Below, one piece after another: positions 1-13,199 of a DNA stretch of 64,000 nt (positions within the stretch are counted from its first letter, which is position 1; every line of letters starts with the position of its first letter). The position numbers and the translations under genes were made by a program. The notes below the pieces were generated by a model. It saw only the letters and a list, made by a program, of their open reading frames with translations. It ran no database searches and was not told the DNA's origin. This stretch comes from Coturnix japonica (lineage: Eukaryota; Chordata; Aves; Galliformes; Phasianidae), in assembly GCF_001577835.2 (NCBI RefSeq), contig NC_029516.1, forward strand, positions 111,184,254 through 111,248,253. Reading direction: 5' to 3'.

Positions 1-2029
1 CTTTTATATTTGGGGCTGTTATTTTCCCCCTGTAATTAAAATATGAATCAAGAAGCAACAAAATGAGCTGGGGTAAAAACTTACCTGAGGCTGTATCTTG
101 GTTTTTTTTTTTTTTTGTTTTGTTTTGTGGGTTTTTTTTTGCCATACAGGCAGCTAGGAATTATAATAGGAGGAAGGCTTAAATGACACCAATGTCATGA
201 GTACTGGTTAGTGAAGGGAAGTTTGTGTGCAAAACCAGAGTACCTTGGACAGCTTCCAGTGTCCTTAGTCTCAGATCATCTTGGTCTCTGAAAGTAGAGG
301 GGGGATGTGGTCTCAAATTGTAGAAGAAACAGGGCTCAGAGCAGATTTTTTTTTTTTTTTTCCTACGGGGGTTATTGTGAAGATAATTTGTGTTGAGTTC
401 TTCAACCATGCAAGTGCTGAAAGAAATATTGCTGATGGAAAATATGCAATCATTTATTTCTAAGCTCAGATTGGTAAATATGTTACATCAGACAAGCATA
501 TTCTTTAGAATTTGCTCTGCTAGCAAGCACTGCTTATTCATATCTGCCAGTTTCTTGCAAAAATCTTGAGACGTTTCCATTGCCTTTTGATAACTATTCC
601 TGTTTATATATATATGTTCATATATATATATATATACCCATTTATCCAGGCCCTGAAATATTTTTCTAAAACCTTATTTCAGTTGTTTGGGAGTTTCAGC
701 ACAGTTGCATCACCATGCACTCATTTCAGGTGATGCATACTACAACCAGGCCTGACAGAGAAATTTTTTATTGCAACATCCTCTGGCAAATTTTTCTATA
801 CTTGGACACAGGCATAAATTGGAAATATCAAAGTATGTACAAGCCGTAACTGGCCATCTTCAATTTAATGAAATTCATGGGTAATAGGATTTGCAACAAC
901 TTTCAGTTATGGAAAGAAGACAGAGAACCAAAGATGAAAAGAAATAATCACTCTAAAATGATTTACTGCAGTTCACGAAGTTGCACAGTCTCAGTCTCTC
1001 ATCAGAAAAGAAATAAAACACTTATTTTTACATTGGTTTTGACAATGACATGACTTCTGCTATCTTATCTTCAAGAAAACAACTTCTGTCATGATCCATT
1101 GTTCATGAGGTGACAGCTTGGTTCCACATCTCAACATGTTGTTGTGTGATAAGCCCACCTTGCTGTGCAAAATGACTCATATTAGTTCAAGTTGATTGCA
1201 CTTTCAGTGAAGTTAAGGAAGGAGTCTAGGCCTAAACTTTAGGGGATTTTGATTTTGTTTTTTCCACAAATCCTCCTTTTATGTTCAACTGTCGAAGAGT
1301 TCATCAGACCTCATTCTTACACAGATAAGTCACAGGAGGAATACATAGAGTATGCACATGTATAAGATCTACTTATGTAAAGGGGCTGCAGCTGTCTCCA
1401 GATAAACCCCTTTCAGATGTCTTTCTTGCAACTCTCCCTCATTCTGAGTTGGTGAAACCACATTTCAACATTTTCAGGCAAAGAGCCCTGAAACCAGTTG
1501 CTGGTTGTCCTGTAAGAATGCTATAATCACTGGGCTAATGTGGAGAATTTCAACATTACCATTACCCATTCCAAGTTCTTAGACCTCATCTAAGCACAAG
1601 AAGGCCTACTGAATTTCATCCTCATCAGAAGAATCCACACTGGGAGTGAATGAAGCTCTGCCTACCTAGACATACATCCTTCTTGGTGCTTAATTCATCC
1701 CCTGTTTTGGACTGCTCCAGCAACACTCATAAAGCTTCAAAGCAAGAGTCTGGCTTAGAGTTTTGTGGGAACCACCCAGCAATGTTACTTGGCCTGAGGT
1801 CAGGGAGCAGTCCTGGCCCTTTTGTATTCAGCTTCAGAGATGTACACACACTAACATATACTCAGACTGGAAATTAGATGCATAAATCAAAGGGGTTGGA
1901 CAGGATTGTAAGCAAGGCAATTGTAAGGATTGTAAGCAAGGGGACTGGTGTGTAAAACATTCATAATCATTACACACTACACGTGATCACATTATACATG
2001 AGAAAGGTAATATCACTTTAAATGATCAG
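1..2029. other. Intergenic sequence, no gene seen
   Basis: AT-rich with T runs near 104-117 and 347-361 and a short TA repeat. No credible coding frame or RNA gene. Confidence 0.6.
603..638. repeat. TA dinucleotide repeat
   Basis: Short interrupted (TA)n tract between 603 and 638. Confidence 0.85.
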
Positions 2030-2158
2030 TAGCAAGGAATGTGTGGATGTGCCACTAAGGGACATGGTTAGTGGGCATGGTGGGAATGGATTGCTGATTG
2101 GACTAGATGATCTTAGAGGTCTTTTCCAACCTTAACAGTTCTATGACTCTATGCTTCT
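2030..2158 (+). mobile_element. CR1 LINE 3' end fragment
   Basis: This piece has the typical CR1 3' terminus: aagggacatggttagtgggc, then ttggactagatgatcttaga and tcttttccaacctta, ending in attctatga-like repeats. Confidence 0.85.
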
Positions 2159-2499
2159 AATATCTCGTCAGTAAAATTAGTAGCTTGAATATTGTCTGAG
2201 AACTGTTCTTGGAGATCCTGACACATCTCCCTCTAGCAAGATGAGGGTTCCTGTGCCTTACATCCTGATATCCCAAGTCACTGTATAGGTACAGAATGAC
2301 TTACAGAGTGATTCTTATTATCTTCATTGCACAAATGTTAGAAGAAAGGATAGAGAGTACCCTGGGACACTCAGTAAGTAAATGAATGTTTTACATGGAA
2401 TTAGTAAACAATCTCACAAGTAGAAATTCCTTTAAAATTTACAATTATGCCTTTCCCTGCATGTCTCCTATGTAGCACCTGTCTGCAATTTTACAAATG

Positions 2500-3062
2500 T
2501 GAAAGCAGGAGCAGGAAGGTGATCATCCCTCTGAACCCAGCACTGGTGAGGCCGCACCTCAAGTACAGTGTTGAGTTTTGAGCCCTTACTGCAATAAATA
2601 CATGGAGGCCCTGGAGCGTATCCAGAGAAGGGCAACTGGGCTGTAAAGTGTCTGGAGCACAAGACTTACAGGGAGAGTGTGAGGGAACTGGTATTGTTTA
2701 GTCTGGAGAACAGGACGCAGAGGAGACCTTATCGCTCTCTACAACTGCCTGAAAGGAGGTTGTGATGAGGTGAGTGTCAGCTTCTTCATCCATGTAACTT
2801 GCAATAAGACTAAAGGAAATGGCCTCTAGTTGCACCAGGGGAGTCTCAGGTTGGACATTAGGAAAAATTTCTTCTCCAAAAGAGTGTTAATGCACTGAAA
2901 CAGGATGCCCTAGGAGGTGGTGGAGTCACCATCCTTGGAAGTGTTCTAGAAATATTGTATTAAGGGGCATGATTTAGTGGGGAAATATTAATGGTTGGTG
3001 GACAGTTGGACTGGGTGCTCTTAGAGGTCTTTTCCAACCTTGATGATTCTATGATTCTATGG
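2500..3062 (+). mobile_element. CR1 LINE 3' region
   Basis: It contains the CR1 blocks ctggagcgtatccagagaag, ggagaccttatcgctctcta, caactgcctgaaaggaggtt and a tail ending gattctatgattctatg, the octamer repeat typical of CR1. Confidence 0.9.
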
Positions 3063-4289
3063 ACTTGCATGATTTCTTGTTGCTGCCCACATATAAAACT
3101 GTCAGCATCCTGCTTCCTTTCATTGAAGTTACTACTTTGTCAGTTTGCCTTTCAGCCTTTTCAAACTTTTCAGGCTGATTGGTTCTCTTAGTATGCTGTA
3201 ACTCAGATCAAGGTACCAAGGATAGCCTTCTTCAACAGAAGAGTTCACAAAAATCCCTGAAATCCTGTTAAGTCTTATCAACAGAACTGACCAGAAATGT
3301 CCAGGGAAAACATCAGTGGTTATGCTTAGTCCAAAGCTCTTCATTCATCTTCATGAAAATAAATGCAGTGGAGGGTGTAAAGTTAAAGGCTTTCAGCTTG
3401 CTTCTTTTCAGGGCTGGAACAGTAAGTATGTTTCTATGGGGATTGTTAGCTGTTTAATGTGGGATATATCAAGACGTGTTATGTTGCTGAGATTCTTTAA
3501 AATTGCATGTCTTTCCCGTATCTGTTTCCCCATGAAACTTTGAAGTGGTTTTCTTTGAAAGCTGATTCCTCGAGAGAATTGCTGCTTTGTCTCTATCTGC
3601 AGAGAATGTATCACCAGCTAAAAACCTTCAGGCAATGGAGGCTTTCAGTAAGTGCCAGCTGAGATGTTACTTTTGCCTATTGTGGTTCAAGCCTAATGCT
3701 TGTAAACTTCTGATTTCTTGTAATGCAAAACCACACACAAAATCCAATATATTGTTTGATAGACAGATTCAAATATTTGAAGCCACATTGACTGAATTTA
3801 GTTCTATTCAATGCCTGACTAATGCAATTTGCAGACAAATTCAGTTGGGCCATTTTCCCAAGGCTTATTAACTGATCTGGGCTTAAACTGGTCTAGGTTA
3901 ATGAATGCGAGGATGCTAAGCTGAAACTCAGTGCTTTGCAAGGTAAGGCGTGTTGTGGTCTGAAAGCAGATGTAGCATAAAATGTCCCTGGTTTTGTCCT
4001 AGAAAGTGCATGAAATGTCTCAGTTGCTTATCATTTTACATAGCATAATAGACACATTTTTTCCCAACAAATTTTAACAGACTAGACCTATTTTGTGCTA
4101 AAGGCGACTTCTTGTAAATTACCTTTTGTGGGATTATTAACACTTTGAAAAATAATTGAGTTTCATAAAGTTGATGCCATGATCAAAAATACTGACTTTT
4201 TCAGGGATGGTTAGGTAGGTCTTCAAAAATATAACATGGAAGATTCAATCATTTTGAAAATACCAGAAAATAGAAGTACTGAATTCTGT

Positions 4290-4709
4290 CCTCATAGACA
4301 GAGAGAGCTGGAGCTTTTCAGCATGTACAAGAGAAGGCTCCAGGGAGACCTGTTAGTGGCCTTTCAGTATCTAAGGAGAGGTTGTAAGAAAGGAGGGGAC
4401 AGACTCTTTAGCACAGTCTTCTGTGGTAGGATAAGTGTAAATAGTTTGAAAATAAAAGAGAGGGAGATTTGGATTAGATATAAGGAAGAATTTTTTTTAC
4501 ATTAAGTGTGGTGAGGCACCGGAATAGGTTGCCCAAAGACATAGTGAAGGCCATCCCAGAAGACACTCAGTGTCAAGCTGGATGGGGCCCTGATCAACCT
4601 CATTTATCTGTACATGTCCCTGTTTATTGTACAATGATTCATGTACTGTCCATTGACAAGATGGCCTTTTAAGGATCCCTTCCAACACGAAATATTCTGA
4701 TTCTATGAT
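4290..4709 (+). mobile_element. CR1 LINE 3' region, diverged
   Basis: It has blocks such as gaaggctccagggagacctg, ggcaccggaataggttgccc and ggatcccttccaacacgaaa, ending attctatga. Older divergence than some other copies. Confidence 0.82.
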
Positions 4710-5469
4710 ATTTCATCAAAAATGCTAATTGATTTAGATTCACTTCCCCTTATTTCTGTCCAGGCTCAGTGTTTGCAGTTGGTTATAGAGGTGATTGGGT
4801 AGTTGAATTGTTCCCTCCTATTCATATGAATATCTCAGTCTACAGCTCTCATAAGTGGAAGACTACAGGATATTTGGAATTATTTCAGAATATCTTTGTT
4901 GGTTCTCCTTTGCACTGAGTAACAAGTATCAGTAATTAGTGGAACAGTAACTGCAGTTTTGGGTTGCTTTACTCTCCTATACAGCCTTTTTAAAAAAGAA
5001 AAATATAAGATTTTCACTCATTTCAATTTTTATCTTCAGTATCTTTTATCCTACTGAACAAGGAAGGTATTCTGAATACTAAAACACATGTTCAGTTGAT
5101 AGAGTGGGCAGGCTCACTCCTTTAACTTTTCTGTTCAGAAAACAATAGGAAATTCATTCTTCTGATTATGAACTGAAGCAGACAGTCAAGCATGTGCAAC
5201 AGATAAGCATTCAATCAAGAGGGGTGTTAGCACTTACCTGCTTCCTGTGGGAACTGAGTAGTATTTTCATACTGTCAGAAAATGTCCTGCATTGCTGATG
5301 TCATCACACAGGTTTAAGTATGGAGTAAGGTATAAGAAAATCAGAGTACAGATTTGTGTTTCACTGTGTCCTGTGTGTGAGAGGAAGGTGTATGACAATA
5401 AGAGCATCTCAATAGCAGTGCTTTAGCAAAGGAGAAAATAAAAATGAATGTAAAATATTTTTATCTACA

Positions 5470-5492
5470 GCTTTTTTTTTTTTTTTTTTTTC
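5470..5492. repeat. Poly-T run
   Basis: A T run of about 22 bases with no recognisable element attached. Confidence 0.85.
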
Positions 5493-8488
5493 CTATACAG
5501 GTAGGTATTCATAATTTGATTTGTGAGAGGTTTGTGCGAGGCTAATGCAGGAATTGCCTGTGATTTCATGTGATCCATGCACCTACAATTTATAGATGAC
5601 TGTGGTTTTCACGGGCATGAGCTATGGGATGAAAGTTGAAAAGGTGATCCAATCAGTGCAGTCATCATATGCTGATAAACAGGGCAGATTTTAAATCCAG
5701 AAATACTGACGGAAGGTTTTAAATCCAAAAGTTATGGAACCCAGTTCAATTGGAGACATATTTCTAAAAGTATTTAGAGACTTAAATTTATCTGGGCTTA
5801 TGGAAGTTTTTGACAGCTGCCAGTGCAATTCACAGCAGAACATCTCAAAGTTCTATTGCATGCCAACAAAAATCATGAACCTCATAAAAGTCTTGTGCCA
5901 AGGTTCTGCTTGAATAGTTAAGGTAAAATGGGATCTTGTGCAAATGGGTTATTCAAACTTGCCTTTCAAACATAGACACTGACTTGATTACAAAATAGAA
6001 AAAAATGATAAAACAAAAAAATCACAATTCTAGAATAACATAATTATGCTGTTGGTTTAGCCCTTCTAAATATACAAACAAAAGCATTAAGTACTGTCAT
6101 GCTCACAAAAACAAGCATAGTTATCAGTCAATGGAAAAAAACTTCAAAAAATGGACATAGTGAACTGAGCTGCTCTCACCTCAAGTACTGTGGTATGAAG
6201 ACTGTGCCATGACAAATATGAGTCATTTCTAGCTCATGGGAGCGTACAAGCCAAGGGCAGTCTCTTGAAGAGAAGAATATGACCAGGTGCCAAAGTGACA
6301 TAGTCTTCACCCACTCCTTCCAACAAAATTTCATCATCGATAGTCCCAACAAGCCCAAGTTGCCCCTACCTAAGTCCAGGACCAGTTGTGCTCTGTAATG
6401 TATCACATACCTACTGCTTCCTGGCCTGGAGATTTGTTGGAAGGCATTGCACATCCCTTTCTGCCTGCAGTTCAGGGGTTACTCTGAGTAGGAACACAGA
6501 TGTGTGCAGATGCTTTGTCCAAATCTTTTCTCCAACTGCGCAGTCAAGATATGGCCAAAGAGTAGATGATGGGATATGCTAGAATGCATGTCCACTGTTT
6601 GAGTGCACATGTTGGAAGCAACAAAGGTAGAAGCAAGTAGCTAAATGACCTTGGAAGTAAGTGCTTAGGAAAAAGATCTAGAGATTAGACCATCTGATTG
6701 TATAAAGAATATCAGCGAAGTGTAACTCAATCTGCAACAACAGAAACACACAACTTCCTCTGAAACACAGGGGATCTGATAGTGCAGAAATTCACTGCTA
6801 TTCAGCTTCCTGAATGTACAGACAGGTACAAAGGGATTTACAAAAAAGCTGGTGCCTACCTTACTTCACAAATCTTCCCCTCAGGGCATAATTCAAAAGC
6901 CCTTGGAGTCATGGAAAAATTACCACTGGGTTAATTGTGACTCAGTTTAAATCAACACTGAACACTCCTTTTCTGCCCTTTGTTGTCTCCATCCTGTGAC
7001 CTGAACTGTCCCCTTACTGCATTGCAAAAAACATGGAAATGTTAGCAGCAGTGCATGAGAAAATGAGTGCTGGCCTTTCTTGTTTTGAGTGTCTGTTCAA
7101 CACTAAAACATACTTAAACCTTTACCGAATGGTTACGTGGAAATTTTCAGAAGATCGGTGAGTCGTTACAAGTTTGTATTAATCAAAACTTAAATATTCC
7201 AACTTCTTTGAATAAATGTAAGAGCGTAAGCCACTTATGTGCAAGAGTTGTGATACCTTACTAAATGTGGTAAGTTTGCTGAAAGACACTCATGTTCCTG
7301 CAGTAAACCTCATGTCCTTGGAAACGAGGTGCATGAGTTTGACTTCTACATCACTGCAGAGTAAACTCTATCTTTGAGAAATCCTTTCCAGAATATAAAA
7401 ATGCCAAATGACAGGAAGTTAATACGAAAATCTCCTCATGCAGTCTCAAACACCAAAGCAAATATATTAACTAAAATGGGAACACTTATCAAGTTACCTG
7501 CAGAATAAATACAGGAACAATTTCTTTTTAGAGTATGTAATTGGATAACTTAAAATCAAGAAGTGAAAGAAGGATTAAAGGGAAGTCTGAAACTTTTGAT
7601 GGAATCAAAAACTATGAAACAGGAACCAGGTGCTTTACAATTTTTTTATTGTTGGTGAAAGGAGAAAGAAGATAAAGTGAAAACATGAGTATAGTGGCAC
7701 ACAATTAGTCTGCAGTATAAATGAGACAATTCTGAATTTAAAAGAGCTGTTCACTAGAGAATAATACTGCAAGCAGAACTTCTCTGCATCAAACTCAATG
7801 CCAGTACCAAGCTTGCAGCCAACAGGGCAGTGCCTGATAGGACAGCTATTTACAGCACCAGCTCCATTGCAGAGAGTGCACAGGAATCGGCTACAGAAAG
7901 GCTGATCTCATGAATGGAGAACTGATTTTTGTGGGAATGCTCCAGCACAGTGTGAGGAAAGCAGAACCTGGCCATGAGTGTGGCTGTGAGTTAGATAGGC
8001 TTGTTCTCTTTGTTCTGCCTCCTCAATTTTAAATATACCGACACCAAGGATTTTCTGTAGGTATGAAGGCCTTCTGGATCCACATTAGCACTAGCTAACC
8101 AATCATAGCTGCACATGTGAAGTAGTGCAGGGCAATCAGTCAAGAGCATTCAAACAGCATAAATTGGACACCTGTGTAACAGCTTCAACATTGCTGGGAA
8201 ACATCAGATGTCCTGTAAAAAAAAACAACCTCAGTAGCTGGTTAGCTCACAAGCATTAAGTCTAACCCACATGACTGTTACTGATGTACTCTATATTTGA
8301 TTGCAACATCACAATGTGATCATCTTCATTGCCAGAGGCAGGGTCAATATTTACGTTACAGATGTTTGCCAGCTGTGAATTGTAAGCAAGCTTAGCAGCT
8401 AACCTTGGCTGCCCATGTGAGACATAAAGTTCACAGCTTATATAGGATTCATTTGTTAAAATAAAAATGTCACAAATTTGATATTTTC

Positions 8489-9030
8489 ATAGGATTATAA
8501 AATCATTAAGTTTGGAGAAGACCTCAAATATCATTCTAGTCCAACCATCAGCCCATCATCTCCATGTGCATAAACTGCATCCCTCAGTGCCACATCTACA
8601 TGGTTCTTGAACACCTCCAAGGATGGTGACCCCCAACACCTCCCTGGGCAGCCTGTGATACTGCCTGACTACTACTCTTTTGGAGAAGAAAACTTTTCTA
8701 ATATCCAATCTGAATCTCCTCTGGCACAACTTGAGGCTGTTCCTTCTCATCCTATTGCTGTTACCTGGGAGAAGAGGCCAAGCTCCACCTTACCACACTC
8801 TCTTTACAGGATTTTGTGGAGAGCAATGACCTCTGCCCTGAGCCTCCTCTTCTACAGACTAAAGAATCCCAGATCTCTGAGAAGCTTCCCATACGAGCTG
8901 TGATCCAGACCTCTCTTAGCTTTGTTGTCCTTCTCTGAATACATTCCAGGGCCTTCATGAATTCCTTTGTAATTGGTGGTGAGAAAAGAGCATCCCCAAA
9001 ACATAAATCATCTCCTTCTAATGCAAGCAC
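8489..9030 (-). mobile_element. CR1 LINE 3' region, reverse
   Basis: It begins on the plus strand with aggattataaaatcattaag and ctagtccaaccatcagccca, then the usual reverse CR1 text (cctccctgggcagcctgtga, ttccttctcatcctattgct). It sits just left of the mariner-like element and TLR8 relic. Confidence 0.88.
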
Positions 9031-9167
9031 TGCAACAATGTAAGATGACTACAGTTACACTGCATACAGAAGGTCAGTAGGTCTGAAAATGGCAACACAA
9101 AGCTTCAACAAAAGGAGAATTTATGACATTTCTGTTTGTTTGTTTATAATAGCAATCTATAGTATTG

Positions 9168-9808
9168 TGGGTCACCAACTAAAAATTCTTTAATAATTCT
9201 GCCCTCCCTCGGGCAGCTGTCATAGTTCCATGTTCACAGCACCTCCACTGACACCCTCATGGGACAGACACTGTATTTCTGCCACTCAGACACTCTGCAC
9301 CCATCTGCTGGACACAGCTTTGCCCATCTCTCAGATCCTTCCTTCTGGGCATATCAGGACCTATTTGTTGCCTTTTCCTTCAGGTGGAATGGAAGCTCAG
9401 CACTTCCTGGCCAGTCATGCTGCTTCTCAGATGTCCTATGCAATATGTTTGGTTGAGTGAATTCTTGTGGATGGTATCACAGCATAAGAAGCATATGTTG
9501 GGGGGATGGCAGTAGATGCTGAACCTTCTCACCAATAGTCCATTACATGTTGTTACTGTGAGACAAAAGGCAGTAGAGGGGTGATCTGACACAATGGCAT
9601 CTCACATGGAAGTAGGGATGAAGTAAAGGTGGGTTACTGAAATCCTCCAGGTGGAAAAAATGGCACTCAGTGACAGTCATCAACACTGCTGAACTTTGAT
9701 GGAGACCACCCAGTGGATGTAAGCACAGTAAAGTGAGAATTTGCTTTATTGGTGTTGCTCTGCTCTTTATATCTATTGTAGTTTCCATGGAAATAAATAG
9801 GAAGCACT
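9168..9808 (-). mobile_element. Diverged mariner-type element (Galluhop-like)
   Basis: Sequence at about 9500-9800 aligns with the element at 57740-58232 over shared blocks (for example the GTTTCCATGGAAATAAATAG stretch, the accagtg/acccagtggatgt region, and the gtctgac/atctgacacaatggcatct region). The left end may be a decayed terminal repeat at about 9168 (GGGTCACCAACTAAAAATTC). The right end lies against the last recognisable TLR8 relic sequence. It appears much older than the other copy. Confidence 0.45.
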
Positions 9809-12100
9809 GTACAGTTGCAGGATAGGAACTGTATTGTCTTTTCTGAAGTGTGATGAAAATAGTTCCCTTTTCATTTAAGATAATTTCTCTAATTTCCACT
9901 GGGAACATTGGTTTGCCTGAGCCTTGGAGATGCTTACAACTCAAATTTGGATGTAGTGATCTGCAGCTCTGTTAGTCAACTCAGTAGAAATCATATCGGT
10001 TTTGTTCTATTTCAGAATCAGAGGATGAAATAGCTGTGTGAAATTATATAGTAGACTTAATTGCATATCTGTCTTTAATCAGTTCTTACTCAAGCATCTT
10101 CATGGATGTAAAGTAGCTAAGTTTTTCCCAGATGGGAATGTGTACTTTGTCGTTATTGAGATACAGTTCACTTAAGCTCTTTGGCAGATTTCCAAATACC
10201 CTCAGAGGGATATATAAAAGATTGATAGAAGAAAAGTTCTAACCTGTATAATCCTATATAATTTGTTTCCATTTCATCATGTAATACAAAGATACCTTTC
10301 CCCAAAGCCTCGTTTCTGAAGGGAAGAACTTCCTAGTTAAAATGTTAATGATGGAGAAATCTCACTCAAGTTTAAATGTGAAATCTTTAATTCAGGGATG
10401 TTTTCAATAAATACGCCAAATCTAACACTAAAATGTAAAATTTGTTATAGCTGAAGACTATTAAATCAAGATTATGCACCTCTTTAAATGCAAAATAACT
10501 GGTCTTTTCCAATTTGTTAAGAGATGTAAATATTACAGATTAGGTGAAAAATTAATTCAGTGTTATTGAAAGCCTCACCACAGTATTTGAAGAAGAATTC
10601 AAACAAGCTATACCTTAAGAAATGTAAAGTCATTTATATTAATGAAGAAAATATTTTTTTTTACCCAAATCCAAGATAATTTGGAATTGTTTATAATGTT
10701 GATTATCTGAATAACACATGTGCTTTTTTATCCATCAGATTATGTCAGTGATGCTTGTGATGCAAGATTATCTAATTCCTTGCAGACATATCTGTCAGTT
10801 TTCCTAATGAAGCTTGGACCAAGACCAAGGACATTTACTTATTTTTACAGTTAAATTGAGGTTTGCTTATGCTTTGTTTAGCTCTTTGAAAATGCCTTTT
10901 AAACACATAATCACTTAAATCCTAAGTTCATATGCTGCAATGATAGCAGGGTTAACAAGTGCTGAGAAAGCCTTAGATAATAGTATTACATTTGCTTCTG
11001 GTAATTGAAAGGTAAATCCTCTTTCATGAGAGTGCCTGGACTTTGTATGAGCTCTCCAAAGGCTATCACCCATGTGTAGTAATCACCCACAGAAGGGACA
11101 TTTTTACAGCTCTGCCAGTTCTAAAAGCAGATGGCAGGTGTTTGGGGAAATGTAATGCTAGCTGAAACTGAAATCTTAGGACTAGAGGGAATGGTTTCAA
11201 GCTGTGGCAGGGGAGATTCAGGCTGGACATTAGGAAATATTACTTCTCAGCAAGGGTGGTCAGGCACTGGAATGGACTGCCCAGGGAGGTGGTGGAGTCA
11301 CTGACCCTGCGAGTGTTCAAGGAATGACTGGATGTTGTGTTGAGGGACATGGTTTAGTGGGAGTTATTGGTAATAGGTGAACGGTTGGACTGGATGATCT
11401 TTTAGGTCTTTTCCAACCTTGGTGATTCTGTGATTCTTCGTTAAAGATGCATTTGAATGGGCTTCCAGAGCTACCTTCACATGGAAAAGTAGCATTGAGG
11501 CATTGTGGCTTAGATCAAGGTGTTACAGAGATAAAGGTAAGTGGTATGGCACCCATTCAGGTTACAGTGGGACAGTGACCATAAAGTCATGTTGGTTAGA
11601 GTGAGAAAGCCTCATATTGTGTGGGAAGAGATTTTCCAGAGCAGTCACTGTAGCACCAGTTTTCTTTTCCACCCATCCCCTTCAATTCTGTGGTGCTCAG
11701 AAAGTGTTGTAATAGACACAACACTGCTTGTCACAAACCTCAACCATGTTACAGTAGGTGGAGGACTTCTGGGTAGTGTCTTCAGTAATGATTGTCTTTC
11801 AGATACCATTTCTTTAACATTTTTAAAGTTGATAAAATTGCCTTTGATATATGAAAAGTCTGGAGACCTTTCTTAGTCATATTCTTTAAGCTTAACACAT
11901 CAATTCCAGTTTAGTGTAAAAATCCGAAAGTTCTAAAAGTTGTCAAAATGCACTTGAGTAACCCCTTGAATGCTCTTAAACTGTCATGACTTTAGAATAA
12001 TTTATTCCCTTCGTTCTCCCAAGCCTCGCTTAAACTCAGAACTCAGTGATGTTGCTTTTCATGTACTAAAATAAGGAATTACTACAGGAGTGCAGACAAA
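9805..12100 (-). pseudogene. TLR8: Relic of Toll-like receptor 8 ectodomain
   Basis: Translations of the minus strand match TLR8/TLR7 leucine-rich repeats block by block and in order. From N- to C-terminal side: RAFKGLLKCILTTF (about 11935-11976, compare SFQGLQNLTKINL); GNFINFKNVKEM then PRSPPPTVTWLRF (about 11730-11850, compare GAFLNLKNLREL and PSGLPESLTELSL); FLTLTNMTLWSLSHCNLN (about 11555-11611, compare FETLTNLELLSLSFNSLS); DYVFK and FKEL pieces (about 10880-10930); KKNIFFININDFTFLK (about 10622-10670, compare LNSIFFIGPNQFENLP); AFKEVHNLDLIVFSYNKFYI (about 10433-10495); ISHLNLSEISPSL (about 10340-10380); IPLRVFGNLPKSLSELYLNN (about 10155-10215, compare [20 protein letters not shown]). A weaker match reaches a CNC motif near 9810. 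Several stops and frame changes and a CR1 insertion make it non-functional. The TM and TIR parts were not found. Its place downstream of TLR7 is the syntenic TLR8 position. Confidence 0.88.
11179..11437 (+). mobile_element. CR1 LINE fragment inserted in the TLR8 relic
   Basis: The element runs from aggactagagggaatggtttc to gtgattctgtgattct, a standard CR1 3' segment. TLR8-like LRR blocks lie on both sides (about 11500-11610 and 10880-10930), so it interrupts the relic in antisense orientation to it. Confidence 0.92.
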
Positions 12101-13199
12101 GCAGTGAGCCCATTGTATTAAAATGACCAACGTGAATATAGATTGTATTCTGATCACTGACTTGTGAGCAAACACGTTCACATGAATAAAATATGTAGGG
12201 AACATTTGCATGAGCTACTGCAAGTCCTCAAAGACTCTCCAGTAAGTTAAGAAGTAGCCTGGAGGAATAGCTTGTATGATGAAAACAGTTATGAAGACAC
12301 TATATCAATGTAACTACTATACTAGTTGCCACATTATTCAAAAACTGTTTACATTTACAATAGATGCAGAATAAGCTTGAAATATAGTTCAGTTTGCTAG
12401 TATGGCTCTTCCTACCCTACACTGCAAGGCACAATAACACAGATTAAAAATAACCTAAAGCATTTTCATGATGAACAGAAAAGAATTAAGTATGCTGAAG
12501 GAGATAACTGTTTATTTGTAGAAATGACAAATAAATGGTGGCAACAAGGTAAGTGTTTTTTCTGCAACAAACTGAACAAGAAATGCCTGTGGATTTGCAA
12601 TGTAAGCACATTTCTTCTTTATCCTTTTAAAATGATATGAAGTTGTTTCCTGAATATGCTTTTATTTAATGTATAGGCATATGGATGCATATGAAATATT
12701 TCAAAGCGAATAGCTGTCATGAGAAATTTTATCATCTAAAATGAGGATAAAGCATAATGCAGAATATAGGCATTTGAGATTAATGTTGAGTCCATTTGTT
12801 TGCTCTGCAGAAAGAGTTCCCATGAAACAAGAAGTGGAAATAAGATAAAGGAGAAGATCAATAAAATGTATAAAGAAAAATAGAAGTAGAATCAATACGT
12901 ACACTTGATGGTTGGGTAGGCACATGATGATCAGCAGGTAGGGGAATGTGAGGATTCATTGAGAACTAACAATCTCATGATACCCTTTCTTGAGAACAGA
13001 AATACATCAGATTCAAATTCTGATCATGATGCGATTTGTATTGTTCCATTCTGCCACCCTACAATTTCCATTTAGCTATAGTTGAAGAAATTGTCCAGAT
13101 CAGTCCATGAAAAATAATTACTATATTGCTTAGACACAAAAGCTACACAGCTCTACTATACATTTGGCAATGTATTATAATCCATTGTGATTAACTTTG

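Larger units (their letters stand above)
3063..8488. other. Intergenic sequence, one CR1, no gene seen
   Basis: Apart from the CR1 at 4290-4709 and a poly-T run I see no gene. The TM and TIR parts of TLR8 would be expected to the left of about 9.8 kb, but I could not find them here by eye. Confidence 0.5.

Noticed and set aside
6180-6400. Protein-like stretch on the minus strand
   Set aside because: One frame looks coding-like for about 45 codons, but I recognise no family and see no splice or gene context. It may be an old unidentified repeat or retrocopy.
8300-8488. Possible TLR8 membrane or C-cap sequence left of the reverse CR1
   Set aside because: A few residues could be lined up with effort, but no run stands out above chance.
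9543-9944. 133-codon minus-strand frame
   Set aside because: It spans the junction of the TLR8 relic and the mariner-like element; not a gene of its own.
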